Counted from the first letter of the stretch, positions 45,575-57,291 are shown. The stretch: 64,000 nucleotides of DNA from Actinacidiphila oryziradicis (GCF_005047355.1 NZ_SUMC01000004.1:186001-250000); one strand, 5' to 3'. Translations and numbers: made by a program. Notes: a model not told the origin generated them from the letters alone.

Positions 45575-48243
45575 TGGAGTCGGCAGAAATCCGCCGCCGC
45601 TGGCTGCGCTTCTTCGAGGAGCGCGGGCACACCGTCGTGCCGTCGGCGTCCCTCATCGCCGACGACCCCACCCTGCTGCTCGTCCCCGCCGGAATGGTGC
45701 CTTTCAAGCCGTACTTCCTCGGTGAGGTCAAGCCGCCCTTCCCGCGTGCCACCAGCGTGCAGAAGTGCGTTCGCACCCCCGACATCGAAGAGGTCGGCAA
45801 GACCACCCGGCACGGCACTTTCTTCCAGATGTGCGGCAACTTCTCCTTCGGCGACTACTTCAAGGAAGGCGCCGTCAAGTACGCCTGGGAGCTGCTCACC
45901 AGCTCCGTGGCGGACGGCGGCTTCGGCCTGGACCCGGAGCGGCTCTGGATCACCGTCTACAAGGACGACGACGAAGCCGACCGGATCTGGCGCGAGGTCG
46001 TGGGTGTCCCCGCCGAGCGCATCCAGCGCCTGGGCATGAAGGACAACTACTGGTCGATGGGCGTCCCCGGCCCCTGCGGACCGTGCTCGGAGATCAACTA
46101 CGACCGCGGCCCGGAGTTCGGCGTCGAGGGCGGCCCGGCCGTCAACGACGAGCGCTATGTGGAGATCTGGAACCTGGTCTTCATGCAGTACGAGCGCGGT
46201 GAGGGCGCCGGCAAGGAGGATTTCCCGATCCTCGGCGACCTGCCCGCCCAGAACATCGACACCGGCCTCGGTCTCGAACGCCTCGCCATGATCCTGCAGG
46301 GCGTGCAGAACATGTACGAGACCGACACCCTGCGCGTCGTCATCGACAAGGCCACCGAGCTCACCGGAGTCGCCTACGGCGCCGCCCATGAGTCCGACGT
46401 CTCGCTGCGCGTCGTCGCAGACCACGTACGGACGTCGGTGATGCTGATCGGCGACGGCGTCACCCCCGGCAATGAGGGCCGCGGCTATGTGCTGCGCCGC
46501 ATCATGCGCCGCGCCATCCGCAACATGCGGCTCCTGGGCGCCACCCAGCAGGTCGTCGGCGACCTCGTGGATGTCGTCATCAAGACGATGGGCCAGCAGT
46601 ACCCGGAGCTTCTCGAGGACCGCAAGCGCATCGAGACCGTCGCCCTCGCCGAGGAGGCCGCCTTCCTCAAGACACTGAAGGCCGGCACCAACATCCTCGA
46701 TACCGCCGTTACCGAGACCAAGGCATCCGGCGGCCAGGTGCTCTCCGGCGACAAGGCGTTCCTGCTCCACGACACCTGGGGCTTCCCGATCGACCTCACC
46801 CTGGAAATGGCCGGCGAGCAGGGCCTGTCCGTGGACGAGGACGGCTTCCGCCGTCTGATGAAGCAGCAGCGCGACCGTGCCAAGGCCGACGCCATGGTGA
46901 AGAAGAGCGGCCACGTCGACCTCTCCGCGTACCGGGCCGTCGCCGACTCGGCGGGCACCACCGTCTTCACCGGCTACACCCACAACGAGGGCGAGGCCAC
47001 CGTCGTCGGCCTGCTCGTCGACGGTGTGCCGGCTCCGGCCGCCAGCGAGGGCGACGACGTCGAGGTCATCCTCGACCGCACCCCGTTCTACGCCGAGGGT
47101 GGCGGCCAGCTCGCCGACACCGGCCGGATCCGGATCGACACCGGCGCCGTCATCGAGGTTCGCGACGTCCAGCAGCCGGTGCCCGGAGTCAGCGTGCACA
47201 AGGGTGTCGTCCAGGTCGGCGAGGTCACCATCGGTGCCGTCGCGCTGGCCCAGATCGATCTGGTCCGCCGCCGGGCCATCGCCCGCGCCCACAGCGCCAC
47301 CCACCTCACCCATCAGGCGCTGCGCGACGCCCTGGGTCCGACCGCCGCCCAGGCCGGCTCGGAGAACTCCCCGGGCCGCTTCCGCTTCGACTTCGGCTCG
47401 CCGACCGCCGTCCCCGGCACAGTGCTCACCGACGTCGAGCAGAAGATCAACGAGGTGCTCACCCGTGAGCTCGACGTAACGGCCGAGGTCCTGCCCATCG
47501 CCGAGGCCAAGAAGCAGGGCGCCATCGCCGAGTTCGGCGAGAAGTACGGCGAGCAGGTCCGCGTCGTCACCATCGGCGATTACTCCAAGGAGCTGTGCGG
47601 CGGCACCCACGTCGGCAACACCGCCCAGCTCGGCCTGGTCAAGCTGCTCGGCGAGTCCTCGATCGGCTCCGGGGTGCGCCGTGTCGAGGCACTGGTCGGC
47701 GTGGACGCGTACAACTTCCTCGCCCGCGAGCACACCATCGTCTCCCAGCTCACCGATCTGGTGAAGGGCCGTCCCGAGGAGCTGCCGGAGAAGATCTCCG
47801 GCGTGCTCGCCAAGCTCAAGGACGCCGAGAAGGAGATCGAGCGCTTCCGCGCCGAGAAGGTCCTGCAGGCCGCCGCAGGGCTCGCCGCCGGCGCCGAGGA
47901 CGTCAAGGGCGTCGCGCTGGTCACCGGTACCGTCCCCCAGGGCACCGGCGCCGACGACCTGCGCAGGCTCGTCCTCGACGTCCGCCAGCGTGTCACGGGC
48001 GGCCGTCCGGCCGTCGTGGCCCTGTTCACCGTCAGCGGCGGCCGTCCGCTGACCGTCATCGCCACCAATGAACCGGCCCGCGAGCGCGGCATCAAGGCAG
48101 GTGAGCTGGTCCGCACCGCTGCCAAGACGCTCGGTGGCGGCGGTGGCGGCAAGGACGACCTCGCCCAGGGCGGTGGCCAGAACCCCTCCGCCGTGGACGA
48201 GGCCGTCGCCGCGGTCCAGCGGCTCGTCGCCGAGAAGGCCTGA
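45574..48243 (+). CDS. alaS: Alanyl-tRNA synthetase
   Basis: An 889-residue class II synthetase. The catalytic core opens [20 protein letters not shown], with FTNAGM-type residues ([13 protein letters not shown]) and [20 protein letters not shown]. The editing domain contains [11 protein letters not shown] (HxxxH) and [13 protein letters not shown] glycine-rich C-Ala domain ends the protein ([15 protein letters not shown]). It charges tRNA-Ala and clears Ser/Gly errors. The start is ATG 45574, overlapping the previous stop. ruvX follows after six bases. Confidence 0.97.
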   Translation: MESAEIRRRWLRFFEERGHTVVPSASLIADDPTLLLVPAGMVPFKPYFLGEVKPPFPRATSVQKCVRTPDIEEVGKTTRHGTFFQMCGNFSFGDYFKEGAVKYAWELLTSSVADGGFGLDPERLWITVYKDDDEADRIWREVVGVPAERIQRLGMKDNYWSMGVPGPCGPCSEINYDRGPEFGVEGGPAVNDERYVEIWNLVFMQYERGEGAGKEDFPILGDLPAQNIDTGLGLERLAMILQGVQNMYETDTLRVVIDKATELTGVAYGAAHESDVSLRVVADHVRTSVMLIGDGVTPGNEGRGYVLRRIMRRAIRNMRLLGATQQVVGDLVDVVIKTMGQQYPELLEDRKRIETVALAEEAAFLKTLKAGTNILDTAVTETKASGGQVLSGDKAFLLHDTWGFPIDLTLEMAGEQGLSVDEDGFRRLMKQQRDRAKADAMVKKSGHVDLSAYRAVADSAGTTVFTGYTHNEGEATVVGLLVDGVPAPAASEGDDVEVILDRTPFYAEGGGQLADTGRIRIDTGAVIEVRDVQQPVPGVSVHKGVVQVGEVTIGAVALAQIDLVRRRAIARAHSATHLTHQALRDALGPTAAQAGSENSPGRFRFDFGSPTAVPGTVLTDVEQKINEVLTRELDVTAEVLPIAEAKKQGAIAEFGEKYGEQVRVVTIGDYSKELCGGTHVGNTAQLGLVKLLGESSIGSGVRRVEALVGVDAYNFLAREHTIVSQLTDLVKGRPEELPEKISGVLAKLKDAEKEIERFRAEKVLQAAAGLAAGAEDVKGVALVTGTVPQGTGADDLRRLVLDVRQRVTGGRPAVVALFTVSGGRPLTVIATNEPARERGIKAGELVRTAAKTLGGGGGGKDDLAQGGGQNPSAVDEAVAAVQRLVAEKA

Positions 48244-48249
48244 CGGCAG

Positions 48250-48714
48250 ATGCGCAGGGGCCGCCGGATCGCCGTCGACGTCGGGGATGCAAGGATCGGG
48301 GTCGCCAGTTGCGACCCCGACGGGGTCCTCGCCACCCCGGTCGAGACCGTGCCGGGGCGGGATGTGCCGGCGGCGCTGCGCCGGCTCTCCGCGATTGTCG
48401 GGGAGTACGAACCGATCGAGGTCGTCATCGGCCTCCCGCGGTCCCTGAGCGGGAGCGAAGGGCCGGCGGCGGCCAAGGTCCGGGCCTTCGCCCAGGATGT
48501 GGCGAAGATCATTTCACCGGTCCCGGTCCGGCTCGTCGACGAGCGGATGACCACGGTCACCGCCACCCACGGGCTACGAGCCTCGGGCGTCAAGGCCAAG
48601 AAGGGCCGGGCGGTGGTCGACCAGGCGGCTGCGGTCGTGATCCTGCAGAGCGCTCTGGAAGCCGAACGGGTGTCGGGTAAAGCTCCCGGCGAGAGCGTCG
48701 AACCGTTTATCTGA
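48250..48714 (+). CDS. ruvX: Putative Holliday junction resolvase RuvX (YqgF family)
   Basis: A 154-residue RNase H-fold protein. VDVGDARIGVASCDPDG carries the first catalytic Asp, VIGLPRSLSGSEG gives the second motif, and VDERMTTVTA and VVDQAAAVVIL contain the later acids. YqgF proteins also trim pre-16S rRNA in some bacteria. It lies six bases after alaS, a common arrangement (alaS-ruvX-mltG). The start is ATG 48250. Confidence 0.93.
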   Translation: MRRGRRIAVDVGDARIGVASCDPDGVLATPVETVPGRDVPAALRRLSAIVGEYEPIEVVIGLPRSLSGSEGPAAAKVRAFAQDVAKIISPVPVRLVDERMTTVTATHGLRASGVKAKKGRAVVDQAAAVVILQSALEAERVSGKAPGESVEPFI

Positions 48715-48840
48715 TCGCGGTACGGTAACGTTCCGCGCGGCACAGCGGCTCCACAGGGGGCGCCGTGCCGACGGGGCGGGCCCCATGGCCGCGCCACAAG
48801 CGCAAGCCAGCTGCCGCCTCGCAAGGTTTAAGGGACCGCG

Positions 48841-50619
48841 ATGACTGACTATGGCCGGGACTCCGGTTCCGAACAGTGGCACCCCGAGGACCCACTCTTC
48901 GGAGACCAGTGGGGCGACCAGCAGCAGTACCAGCAGAACCAGACCCAGCACCAGCAGCAGCAGTACCAGCAGAACCAGACCCAGCACCAGCAGCAGCACC
49001 ACCAGCAGAACCAGACGCAGCAGCAGCACCAGCAGAACGAGCAGCAGCAATATCAGCAGCAGCACGGCGGCTGGCACGAGCCCTACGCCAACGGGCAGCC
49101 GCAGTACCAGCAGCAGCCGCAGTACCAGCAGCAGTACGCGCCGGAGCAGTACGCCCAGCCGCAGTACCAGCAGTGGGACACCGCCACCTATGGCACCGGC
49201 CAGGGCGATCCGTACGCCGATCCCTACGGCGGCCAGCAGCAGCCCGACTTCTACGGCCAGGGCGGCTACCCCCCTCCCCAGCCGCCGCCGTACGAGGAGC
49301 AGCAGGCCCACCAGACACAGCAGCAGCCCCCTCCGCAGCAGCAGCGGCAGGAGCCGCTGACCGACACACAGCAGGCCCCCTCGGACTGGGACGCGGACGC
49401 CGAGCTGCTTCCCGACGACACCGAGCACGCCTTCTTCTCCGGCGGCCAGGACGACGAGGACGAGGATGACGCGCCCGCCGGCCGCCGGGCAGGCAAGAAA
49501 CGCGGTGGAAAGGGCAAGGACGGCGGCGGCAAGAAACGACGTAGCGGAATGGCCTGCCTGATGGTAGTTGTCGTCCTCGGCGGCGGTGTCGCCGGCGTGG
49601 GCTACTACGGCTACACGTTCTACCAGAACCATTTCGGCCCGGCGCCGGACTTCTCCGGCAGCGGCAAGGGCGACGTCCAGATCGAGGTCCCCGCCGGATC
49701 CTCGGGCGTGGCCATGGGCAACATCCTCAAGAAGGCGGGCGTGGTCAAGAGCGTCACGGCGTTCACCGACGCGGCCGAGAAGAACCCCAAGGGACGCACC
49801 ATCCAGCCCGGCATCTACATCCTGCGCAAGGAGATGTCGGGGGCCGCCGCCGTCTCGATGATGCTCAATCCCAAGGCGCAGAGCTTCCTGATCGTCGCCG
49901 AGGGCATGCGCGATTCCCAGATCTACGCGGCGATCGACACCAAGCTGAAGCTGGCTGCCGGGACCACCAAGAGCATCGCCAAGGCCCAGGCCAAGAGTCT
50001 GGGCCTGCCGAGCTGGGCGAACGACAACGCCAAGATCAAGGATCCGCTGGAGGGCTTCCTCTACCCGACCCGATACAGCGTTGGCGCGAAGACCAAGCCG
50101 GCTGACCTGCTGCGGCAGATGGTCACCCAGGCCAGCAACGAGTACGCGAAGACCGATCTCAAGGCCGAGGCGAAGCAGCTCGGCCTGGGCTCGCCGCTCC
50201 AGGTGATCACCGTCGCCAGCCTGGTGCAGGCGGAGGGCAAGACCGACAGCGACTTCCGCAAGATGGCCCGCGTCGTCTACAACCGTCTGAAGCCGACCAA
50301 TACCGAGACCAACGGCAAGCTCGAGTTCGACTCGACGTTCAACTACCTGAAGAACCAGAGCAAGATCAATATCTCGCTCGCCGAGATCCGCAATTACAAC
50401 GACCCGTACAACACATACTTCTACAAGGGGCTCCCGCCCGGTCCCATCGGCAATCCGGGGGCCGCGGCCCTCAACGGCGCGCTGGACCCGGAACAGGGCG
50501 GCTGGTACTACTTCGTCTCCGTGGACGGCAAGACGACGCAGTTCGCCAATACGCTGGCCGAGCACGACAAGCTCGTCCAGGAGTTCAACGCAGCCCAGAA
50601 GAAGAAGAACGGTCAGTGA
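48841..50619 (+). CDS. mltG: Endolytic murein transglycosylase MltG (YceG) with glutamine-rich N-terminal tail
   Basis: A 592-residue protein. Residues about 20-175 are a disordered, Gln/Tyr/Asn/Pro-rich tail made of short repeats. A charged region and a basic stretch (GKKRGGKGKDGGGKKRR) come next, then one membrane helix (about 236-262), and the YceG domain. The domain shows the catalytic Glu in LVQAEGKTDSDF, and NPYNTYFYKG-like residues (DPYNTYFYKGLPPGPIGNPG). MltG cuts nascent glycan strands and so sets their length. The tail has a 36-base DNA repeat (48919-49026). aroE follows with a 4-base overlap. Confidence 0.92.
   Translation: MTDYGRDSGSEQWHPEDPLFGDQWGDQQQYQQNQTQHQQQQYQQNQTQHQQQHHQQNQTQQQHQQNEQQQYQQQHGGWHEPYANGQPQYQQQPQYQQQYAPEQYAQPQYQQWDTATYGTGQGDPYADPYGGQQQPDFYGQGGYPPPQPPPYEEQQAHQTQQQPPPQQQRQEPLTDTQQAPSDWDADAELLPDDTEHAFFSGGQDDEDEDDAPAGRRAGKKRGGKGKDGGGKKRRSGMACLMVVVVLGGGVAGVGYYGYTFYQNHFGPAPDFSGSGKGDVQIEVPAGSSGVAMGNILKKAGVVKSVTAFTDAAEKNPKGRTIQPGIYILRKEMSGAAAVSMMLNPKAQSFLIVAEGMRDSQIYAAIDTKLKLAAGTTKSIAKAQAKSLGLPSWANDNAKIKDPLEGFLYPTRYSVGAKTKPADLLRQMVTQASNEYAKTDLKAEAKQLGLGSPLQVITVASLVQAEGKTDSDFRKMARVVYNRLKPTNTETNGKLEFDSTFNYLKNQSKINISLAEIRNYNDPYNTYFYKGLPPGPIGNPGAAALNGALDPEQGGWYYFVSVDGKTTQFANTLAEHDKLVQEFNAAQKKKNGQ
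48919..49026 (+). repeat. 36-base tandem repeat in the mltG tail
   Basis: Copies at 48919-48954 and 48955-48990 are identical; a third at 48991-49026 is diverged. Each encodes a 12-residue unit (QQQYQQNQTQHQ). The rest of the tail has looser QYQQQ repeats. Confidence 0.9.
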
Positions 50620-51458
50620 CCCATCGACACCGGGCGGCGGTCCTCGGCTCGCCCATCGAACACTCCCTCTCCCCAGTGCTGCACCGCGCCGCCTATGCCG
50701 AACTCGGCCTGAGCGGCTGGTCCTACGACCGCTTCGAGGTCGACGAGGCCACGCTGCCCGGCTTCCTGAAGGAGATCGGATCCGGGCAGGACATCTGGGC
50801 CGGGCTGTCCCTCACGATGCCCCTCAAGCGGGCCGTGATCCCGCTGCTCGACGCCATCAGCGACACCGCGGCCTCCGTCGAGGCCGTCAACACGGTCGTC
50901 TTCACCCATGACGGCCGCTGCGTCGGCGACAACACCGATATCCCCGGCATGGCCGCCGCTCTCCGTGAGCGCGATGTACGGCAGGTCGAATCCGCCGCGG
51001 TCCTCGGCGCCGGTGCCACCGCCTCCTCCGCGCTCGCCGCCCTCGCCCAGATCTGCACGGGGGAGGTGACCGTCTACGTCCGAACCCCCGCCCGCGCCGC
51101 CGAGATGCGGCAGTGGGGCGAGCGCCTCGGCGTCGCCGTACGCATCGAGGACTGGGCGGACGCCGCGCTGGCCCTCACCGCGCCGCTGGTGATCGCCACC
51201 ACCCCGGCGGGCGCCACCGACGTCCTCGACGCCGCCGTCCCCGACCGCCCGGGCGCGCTCTTCGACGTTCTCTACGACCCCTGGCCGACGCCGCTCGCCG
51301 CCGCCTGGGCGGCGCGCGGTGGCGCCGTCCTCGGCGGCCTGGACCTCCTGGTGCACCAGGCGGTGCTCCAGGTCGAGCAGATGACCGGCCGGTCCCCGGT
51401 CCCGCTGGCCGCCATACGGGCGGCGGGCGAGGCCGCGCTCTCGGCCCGTACGACCTGA
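50616..51458 (+). CDS. aroE: Shikimate dehydrogenase
   Basis: A 280-residue enzyme of the AroE family. The substrate site has LGSPIEHSLSPVLHRAAY, then GLSLTMPLKRAVIPLLD with the catalytic Lys and NTDIPGM with the Asp. The NADP-binding region is VLGAGATASSALAAL (GxGxxA). It reduces 3-dehydroshikimate to shikimate. GTG 50616 overlaps the mltG stop. It heads the local cluster aroE-aroC-aroK-aroB. Confidence 0.95.
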   Translation: MTHRHRAAVLGSPIEHSLSPVLHRAAYAELGLSGWSYDRFEVDEATLPGFLKEIGSGQDIWAGLSLTMPLKRAVIPLLDAISDTAASVEAVNTVVFTHDGRCVGDNTDIPGMAAALRERDVRQVESAAVLGAGATASSALAALAQICTGEVTVYVRTPARAAEMRQWGERLGVAVRIEDWADAALALTAPLVIATTPAGATDVLDAAVPDRPGALFDVLYDPWPTPLAAAWAARGGAVLGGLDLLVHQAVLQVEQMTGRSPVPLAAIRAAGEAALSARTT

Positions 51459-51589
51459 CACAATCCCGTCCATTCTCTGGACCGGCGGCGGGGCACAGCC
51501 GCCGGACGTGGGAGGATCGGGGTTGGCGGGCCAGGGCCGCGCACCCGGCCGCGCTGAAGGAGTCGTAGGCGCGAGCAAGAGGAGCACCG

Positions 51590-52770
51590 TTGAGCAGGTT
51601 GCGCTGGCTGACCGCGGGGGAGTCGCATGGCCCCGCACTCGTCGCGACGCTGGAGGGACTGCCCTCCGGTGTGCCGGTCACCACGGACATGGTGGCGGAC
51701 GCGCTGGCGCGGCGGCGGCTCGGCTATGGCCGCGGTGCCCGGATGAAGTTCGAGCGTGACGAGGTCACCTTCCTCGGCGGCGTACGGCACGGTCTGACCC
51801 TGGGCTCCCCGGTGGCGGTCATGGTGGGCAACACCGAGTGGCCCAAGTGGGAACAGGTCATGGCGGCCGACCCGGTGGACCCGGAGATCCTGGCCAATCT
51901 GGCGCGCAACGCCCCGCTGACCCGCCCGCGCCCCGGCCACGCGGATCTGGCCGGCATGCAGAAGTACGGTTTCGACGAGGCCCGGCCGATCCTGGAGCGC
52001 GCCAGTGCCCGGGAGACCGCCGCGCGGGTCGCACTGGGCACGGTGGCCCGTTCGTACCTCAAGGAGACGACGGGCATCGAGATCGTCAGCCATGTCGTCG
52101 AGCTGGCGGGGGTGAAGGCTCCGTACGGTGTCGTGCCGGTGCCCGGGGACGAGACGAAGCTCGACGCCGACCCGGTGCGCTGCCTGGACGCCGACGCCGG
52201 CAAGGCGATGGTCGCCGAGATCGACCAGGCCCACAAGGACGGCGACACCCTGGGCGGTGTCGTGGAGGTCCTCGCCTACGGTGTGCCCGTCGGCCTGGGC
52301 AGCCATGTGCACTGGGACCGCCGGCTGGACGCCCGCCTCGCTGCGGCGCTCATGGGCATCCAGGCCATCAAGGGCGTGGAGGTCGGCGACGGCTTCGGGC
52401 TGGCCCGGGTGCCCGGCTCCAAGGCCCACGACGAGATCGTCCCGACAGCGGACGGCATCCGCCGCACATCGGGCCGCTCCGGTGGCACCGAGGGCGGACT
52501 GACCACCGGTGAGCTGCTGCGGGTGCGGGCCGCGATGAAGCCGATCGCGACGGTGCCGCGCGCTCTGGCCACCATCGACGTCACCACTGGCGAGGCCGCC
52601 CAGGCCCACCACCAGCGCTCCGACGTCTGCGCGGTGCCGGCCGCCGGGATCGTCGCCGAGGCGATGGTCGCCCTGGTCCTGGCGGACGCGGTCGCGGAGA
52701 AGTTCGGCGGCGACAGCGTGGCCGAGACCCGCCGCAATGTCACCGGCTACCTCGACAACCTGGTCATCCG

Positions 52771-52774
<4 letters not shown>
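51590..52774 (+). CDS. aroC: Chorismate synthase
   Basis: A 394-residue flavoenzyme. It opens [16 protein letters not shown], with [12 protein letters not shown] and the C-terminal [20 protein letters not shown]. It converts EPSP to chorismate with reduced FMN. The start is the rare codon TTG 51590, behind AGAGGAGC. It overlaps aroK by four bases. Chorismate feeds the pabB-pabC branch at the far left of the window, among others. Confidence 0.96.
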
Positions 52775-54383
<1,609 letters not shown>

Positions 54384-54412
54384 CAACCCGGGGTTCGCAC
54401 AACCGCAGGCGG

Positions 54413-54426
54413 GAACGGTACCGTTC
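54413..54426. promoter_or_regulatory. 14-base perfect palindrome
   Basis: GAACGGTACCGTTC lies between aroB and the P-loop gene, 37 bases before its start. It is the size of a dimeric regulator site; the protein that would bind it is unknown. Confidence 0.35.
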
Positions 54427-54462
54427 GGTCACGAAACAGATCTCCTGAGACGGAGTTGGCCG

Positions 54463-55122
54463 ATGCAGCATGTGGGGGCGCCGTTCCCGCCGCCGCCGCA
54501 CGACGGGCCGTCCGCCGGCGCCACCGGGGCCTTCCCGATGCCGGCCGCCGCCCCGGCCCACCGGCCCGCGCCGAACGGTTCAGTCGTGCCCATCGCCGTG
54601 CTACTGATCGGCGCCGCGGGTGCCGGCAAGACCACCATCGCCCGCCACTGGGCCGACACCCGCGGTGTCCCCACCGCTCACATCAGCCTCGACGACGTCC
54701 GTGAATGGGTCCGCTCCGGCTTCGCGGACCCCCAGTCCGGCTGGAACGAGAACTCCGAGGCCCAATACCGCCTCGCCCGCCGCACTTGCGGCTTCTCCGC
54801 CCGGAACTTCCTCGCCAACGGTATCTCCTGCATCATCGACGACGCCGTCTTCCCCGACCGCCCGGTCGTCGGCCTCGGCGGCTGGAAACGCCATGTAGGC
54901 CCCGGCCTGCTGCCCGTCGTCCTCCTCCCCGGCCTCGACGTCGTCCTCGCCCGCAACGCCCAGCGCTCTGGCAACCGCCGCCTCTCCGACGACGAGGTCG
55001 CCCGCATCCACGGCCGCATGGCCGGCTGGTACGGCTCCGGGCTGCCCATCATCGACAACTCCGCGCTCGACGTCGCCGGAGCCGCGGCCGCGCTCGAGGA
55101 AGTCGTCGCCCGCGCGTGGTAG
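54463..55122 (+). CDS. AAA/zeta-toxin-like ATP-binding protein
   Basis: A 219-residue protein. A Pro/Ala-rich head of about 40 residues precedes a P-loop kinase-type domain: Walker A LIGAAGAGKTTIAR, ISLDDVREWVRSG, ISCIIDDAVFPDR, and RLSDDEVARIHGRM. The overall layout resembles the small ATP-binding kinases often called AAA_33 or zeta-like. It is not part of a visible toxin-antitoxin pair. The start is ATG 54463, behind GGAG. It follows aroB in many Streptomyces; its substrate is unknown. Confidence 0.8.
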   Translation: MQHVGAPFPPPPHDGPSAGATGAFPMPAAAPAHRPAPNGSVVPIAVLLIGAAGAGKTTIARHWADTRGVPTAHISLDDVREWVRSGFADPQSGWNENSEAQYRLARRTCGFSARNFLANGISCIIDDAVFPDRPVVGLGGWKRHVGPGLLPVVLLPGLDVVLARNAQRSGNRRLSDDEVARIHGRMAGWYGSGLPIIDNSALDVAGAAAALEEVVARAW

Positions 55123-55545
55123 GCGTTTGTCCGGCCGGTCCGGCGCGGCAGATTGTCCCGGCTGCGGGTGCGCGGGTTCCGCCCCCTCTGCGGTGGTTGC
55201 CGCTCTGTCCTCAAACGCCGGACGGGCTGGGTTTGCCCTGCTGGGCCAGCACGGTCCCGCCTCCTCTGCCGGGGTTGTCGAGCCTCCCCCAGCCACCGCT
55301 GGGAGGTGCCCCCACAAGCGCCGGACGGGCTGGGTTTGTCCGGCCAGACCGGCACGGCAGGGTTCCCCCTGCTGGTGTGCGGGTTCCGCCCCGTCTGCCG
55401 GGGTTGGGGGGCCGCCCCCCCCCCAAAAGGGGGGGGGGGGCCCCACCCCCCCCCCCGGCGGGGGCGTAACCCGCCAACCCCGGCAGAGGGCGAGAGAGTA
55501 CCGCGCCAAGAGGCGAGCCGCGCGAGCCACGCGTACGCTCGCCAC
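55123..55545. repeat. 423-base intergenic region of interspersed repeats and G/C tracts
   Basis: No gene supported. Two copies of a Streptomyces-type intergenic repeat, core CGCCGGACGGGCTGGGTTTG, end at 55235 and 55338. A second motif, CTCTGCCGGGGTTG-like, occurs three times (near 55187, 55264 and 55393). Around 55406-55466 there are runs of 10 C, 12 G and 11 C with an AAAA spacer, which would fold into an extreme hairpin. The G/C tracts may also be prone to sequencing error. Confidence 0.7.
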
Positions 55546-56673
55546 ATGTCCGAGGTGCACGCCGCCCGCAGGGACCGACTGCGCGATCGTTGCTCCGTGG
55601 CCGGAGCCGCAGCGGTACTGGTCTCCCGGCCCGCCAATGTCCGCTATCTGACCGGCTGCGCGCCGGCCGGCTCGGTGTTGCTCATCGGCCCCGGTCCGCT
55701 GGACGCGCTGGTGCACCGCCGCAGCCCCTCCGAGGAACCGGCCGAGGGCCGGCAGCCCGAGGACGTACGCGCGGTCGTCCTGCCGTCGCCGGACGGCGAC
55801 CCAGCGGTGGCAGCCGCTGAGCTGGCAGCCGCCGAGCTGGCAGCCACCGGGCCGGCGGGCGCCTGCCTCGCGGTCGAGGAGCACCACCTGACGGTGGCCC
55901 GGCACCGGGCAATAGGCTCCATCGCGCCCGGATTGCGGCTGAGCGACCTCGGCGGCGCCGTGGAGCAGCTGCGGCTGGTCAAGGACGGCCAGGAGATCGC
56001 AGCCCTGCGGATCGCCGCCGAGATCGCCGACCAGGCCCTGGGCGAGCTGCTGGAGTCGATCCTCGTCGGCCGCACCGAACGGCACCTCGCCCTGGAGCTG
56101 GAGCGCCGCCTCGTCGACCACGGCGCGGACGGCCCCGCCTTCCCCACCCATGTCGGCACCGGCCCGCACTCCGGCGCCGCGCGCCATGTTCCCACCGACC
56201 GCCGGGTGGAGGAGGGCGACCTCCTGACCGTCAGCCTTGGCGCGTGCTATCGCGGATACCGCTGCGAGGTGGCCCGGACCTTCGTCATCGGGACTTCTCC
56301 GGCGGATTGGCAGATCGAGCTGTACGACCTGGTATTCGCCGCCCAGCGGGCCGGGCGGGAGGCGCTCGCACCCGGTGTGGCCTGCCGTGATGTGGACCTG
56401 GCGACCCGCCGGGTACTGGCGTCCACCGGGCACGGGGACGCGGCGGGGGAGGCCACCGGATACGGCGTCGGGCTTGAAATCGGCGAGGACCCTCGGCTGT
56501 CACCAGCTGCCATGGGTAAACTGGACGCTTGCGTCCCGGTCACCGTCGAACCGGGGGTCCACCTCCCGGACCGAGGCGGTGTCCGGATCGGCGACACACT
56601 CGTCGTACGCCCTTCGGCGGACGGCGGGCCCGAGCTACTCACCATCACGACCAAGGAGCTGCTCGCCCTGTAG
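55546..56673 (+). CDS. M24 (aminopeptidase P/PepQ-like) family protein with altered metal ligands
   Basis: A 375-residue protein with the creatinase-like N-domain (VSRPANVRYLTG, HHLTVARHRAIG) and the pita-bread M24 domain. The usual five metal ligands Asp, Asp, His, Glu, Glu appear as Ser230, Glu241, Tyr306, Glu335 and Gly349, by alignment of the motifs LLTVSLG, CEVARTF, GYGVGLEI, VEPG and GVRIGDT. Only one clearly remains. It is therefore likely not a standard metallopeptidase. It lies 51 bases upstream of efp, the classic pepQ-efp location. The start ATG 55546 fits the family length. Confidence 0.85.
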   Translation: MSEVHAARRDRLRDRCSVAGAAAVLVSRPANVRYLTGCAPAGSVLLIGPGPLDALVHRRSPSEEPAEGRQPEDVRAVVLPSPDGDPAVAAAELAAAELAATGPAGACLAVEEHHLTVARHRAIGSIAPGLRLSDLGGAVEQLRLVKDGQEIAALRIAAEIADQALGELLESILVGRTERHLALELERRLVDHGADGPAFPTHVGTGPHSGAARHVPTDRRVEEGDLLTVSLGACYRGYRCEVARTFVIGTSPADWQIELYDLVFAAQRAGREALAPGVACRDVDLATRRVLASTGHGDAAGEATGYGVGLEIGEDPRLSPAAMGKLDACVPVTVEPGVHLPDRGGVRIGDTLVVRPSADGGPELLTITTKELLAL

Positions 56674-56724
56674 CGGGCGCGCACCTTTGGTCTCCGCAGC
56701 AGCAGTCCAGGAGATTCCGCAACC

Positions 56725-57291
56725 GTGGCATCCACGAACGACCTCAAGAACGGCCTCGTGCTCAAGCTCGACTCGGGCCAGCTCTGGTCCGTAGTCGAGT
56801 TCCAGCACGTCAAGCCTGGCAAGGGCCCCGCATTCGTGCGCACCAAGCTCAAGAACGTCCTGTCCGGCAAGGTGGTCGACAAGACCTTCAACGCCGGTGT
56901 GAAGGTCGAGACGGCCAATGTCGACAAGCGGGGCATGCAGTTCTCCTACAAGGACGGTGAGTCCTTCGTCTTCATGGACACCGAGACCTACGACCAGATC
57001 TACATCACCCCGGAGGTCGTCGGCGACAACGCCAGGTTCCTCTTGGAGGGCTTCGACGCCGTAGTGGCGATGTACGAGGGTTCCCCGCTCTACGTCGAGC
57101 TCCCGGCCTCCGTCGAGCTGGTCATCGAGTACACCGAGCCGGGTGTCCAGGGTGACCGCTCCACCGGCGGCAGCAAGCCCGCGAAGCTGGAGACCGGATA
57201 CGAGATCGGCGTCCCGCTCTTCATCACCACCGGTGAGAAGATCAAGGTCGACACCCGCTCGGGTGAGTACCTCGGCCGGGTGAACAGCTAA
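56725..57291 (+). CDS. efp: Translation elongation factor P
   Basis: A 188-residue three-domain factor. The tip loop reads [10 protein letters not shown], with the modifiable-position Lys33 in PGKGP. The C-terminal domain ends [22 protein letters not shown] rescues ribosomes stalled at polyproline. PGKGP is the actinobacterial version of the loop, thought to work without modification; no epmA-like gene is in this window. The start is GTG 56725. nusB follows two bases after the stop. Confidence 0.97.
   Translation: MASTNDLKNGLVLKLDSGQLWSVVEFQHVKPGKGPAFVRTKLKNVLSGKVVDKTFNAGVKVETANVDKRGMQFSYKDGESFVFMDTETYDQIYITPEVVGDNARFLLEGFDAVVAMYEGSPLYVELPASVELVIEYTEPGVQGDRSTGGSKPAKLETGYEIGVPLFITTGEKIKVDTRSGEYLGRVNS

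Noticed and set aside
48919..49026. CRISPR-like array
   Set aside because: The 36-base repeats are directly adjacent without spacers and lie inside the mltG reading frame, encoding a Gln-rich tail.
54463..55122. Zeta-toxin half of a toxin-antitoxin system
   Set aside because: No small antitoxin gene is next to it (aroB upstream, repeats downstream), so the kinase-like fold alone is not enough.
55406..55466. G/C tracts as a proven terminator
   Set aside because: The hairpin is theoretically strong, but homopolymer runs are often misread, so it is described as part of the repeat region only.
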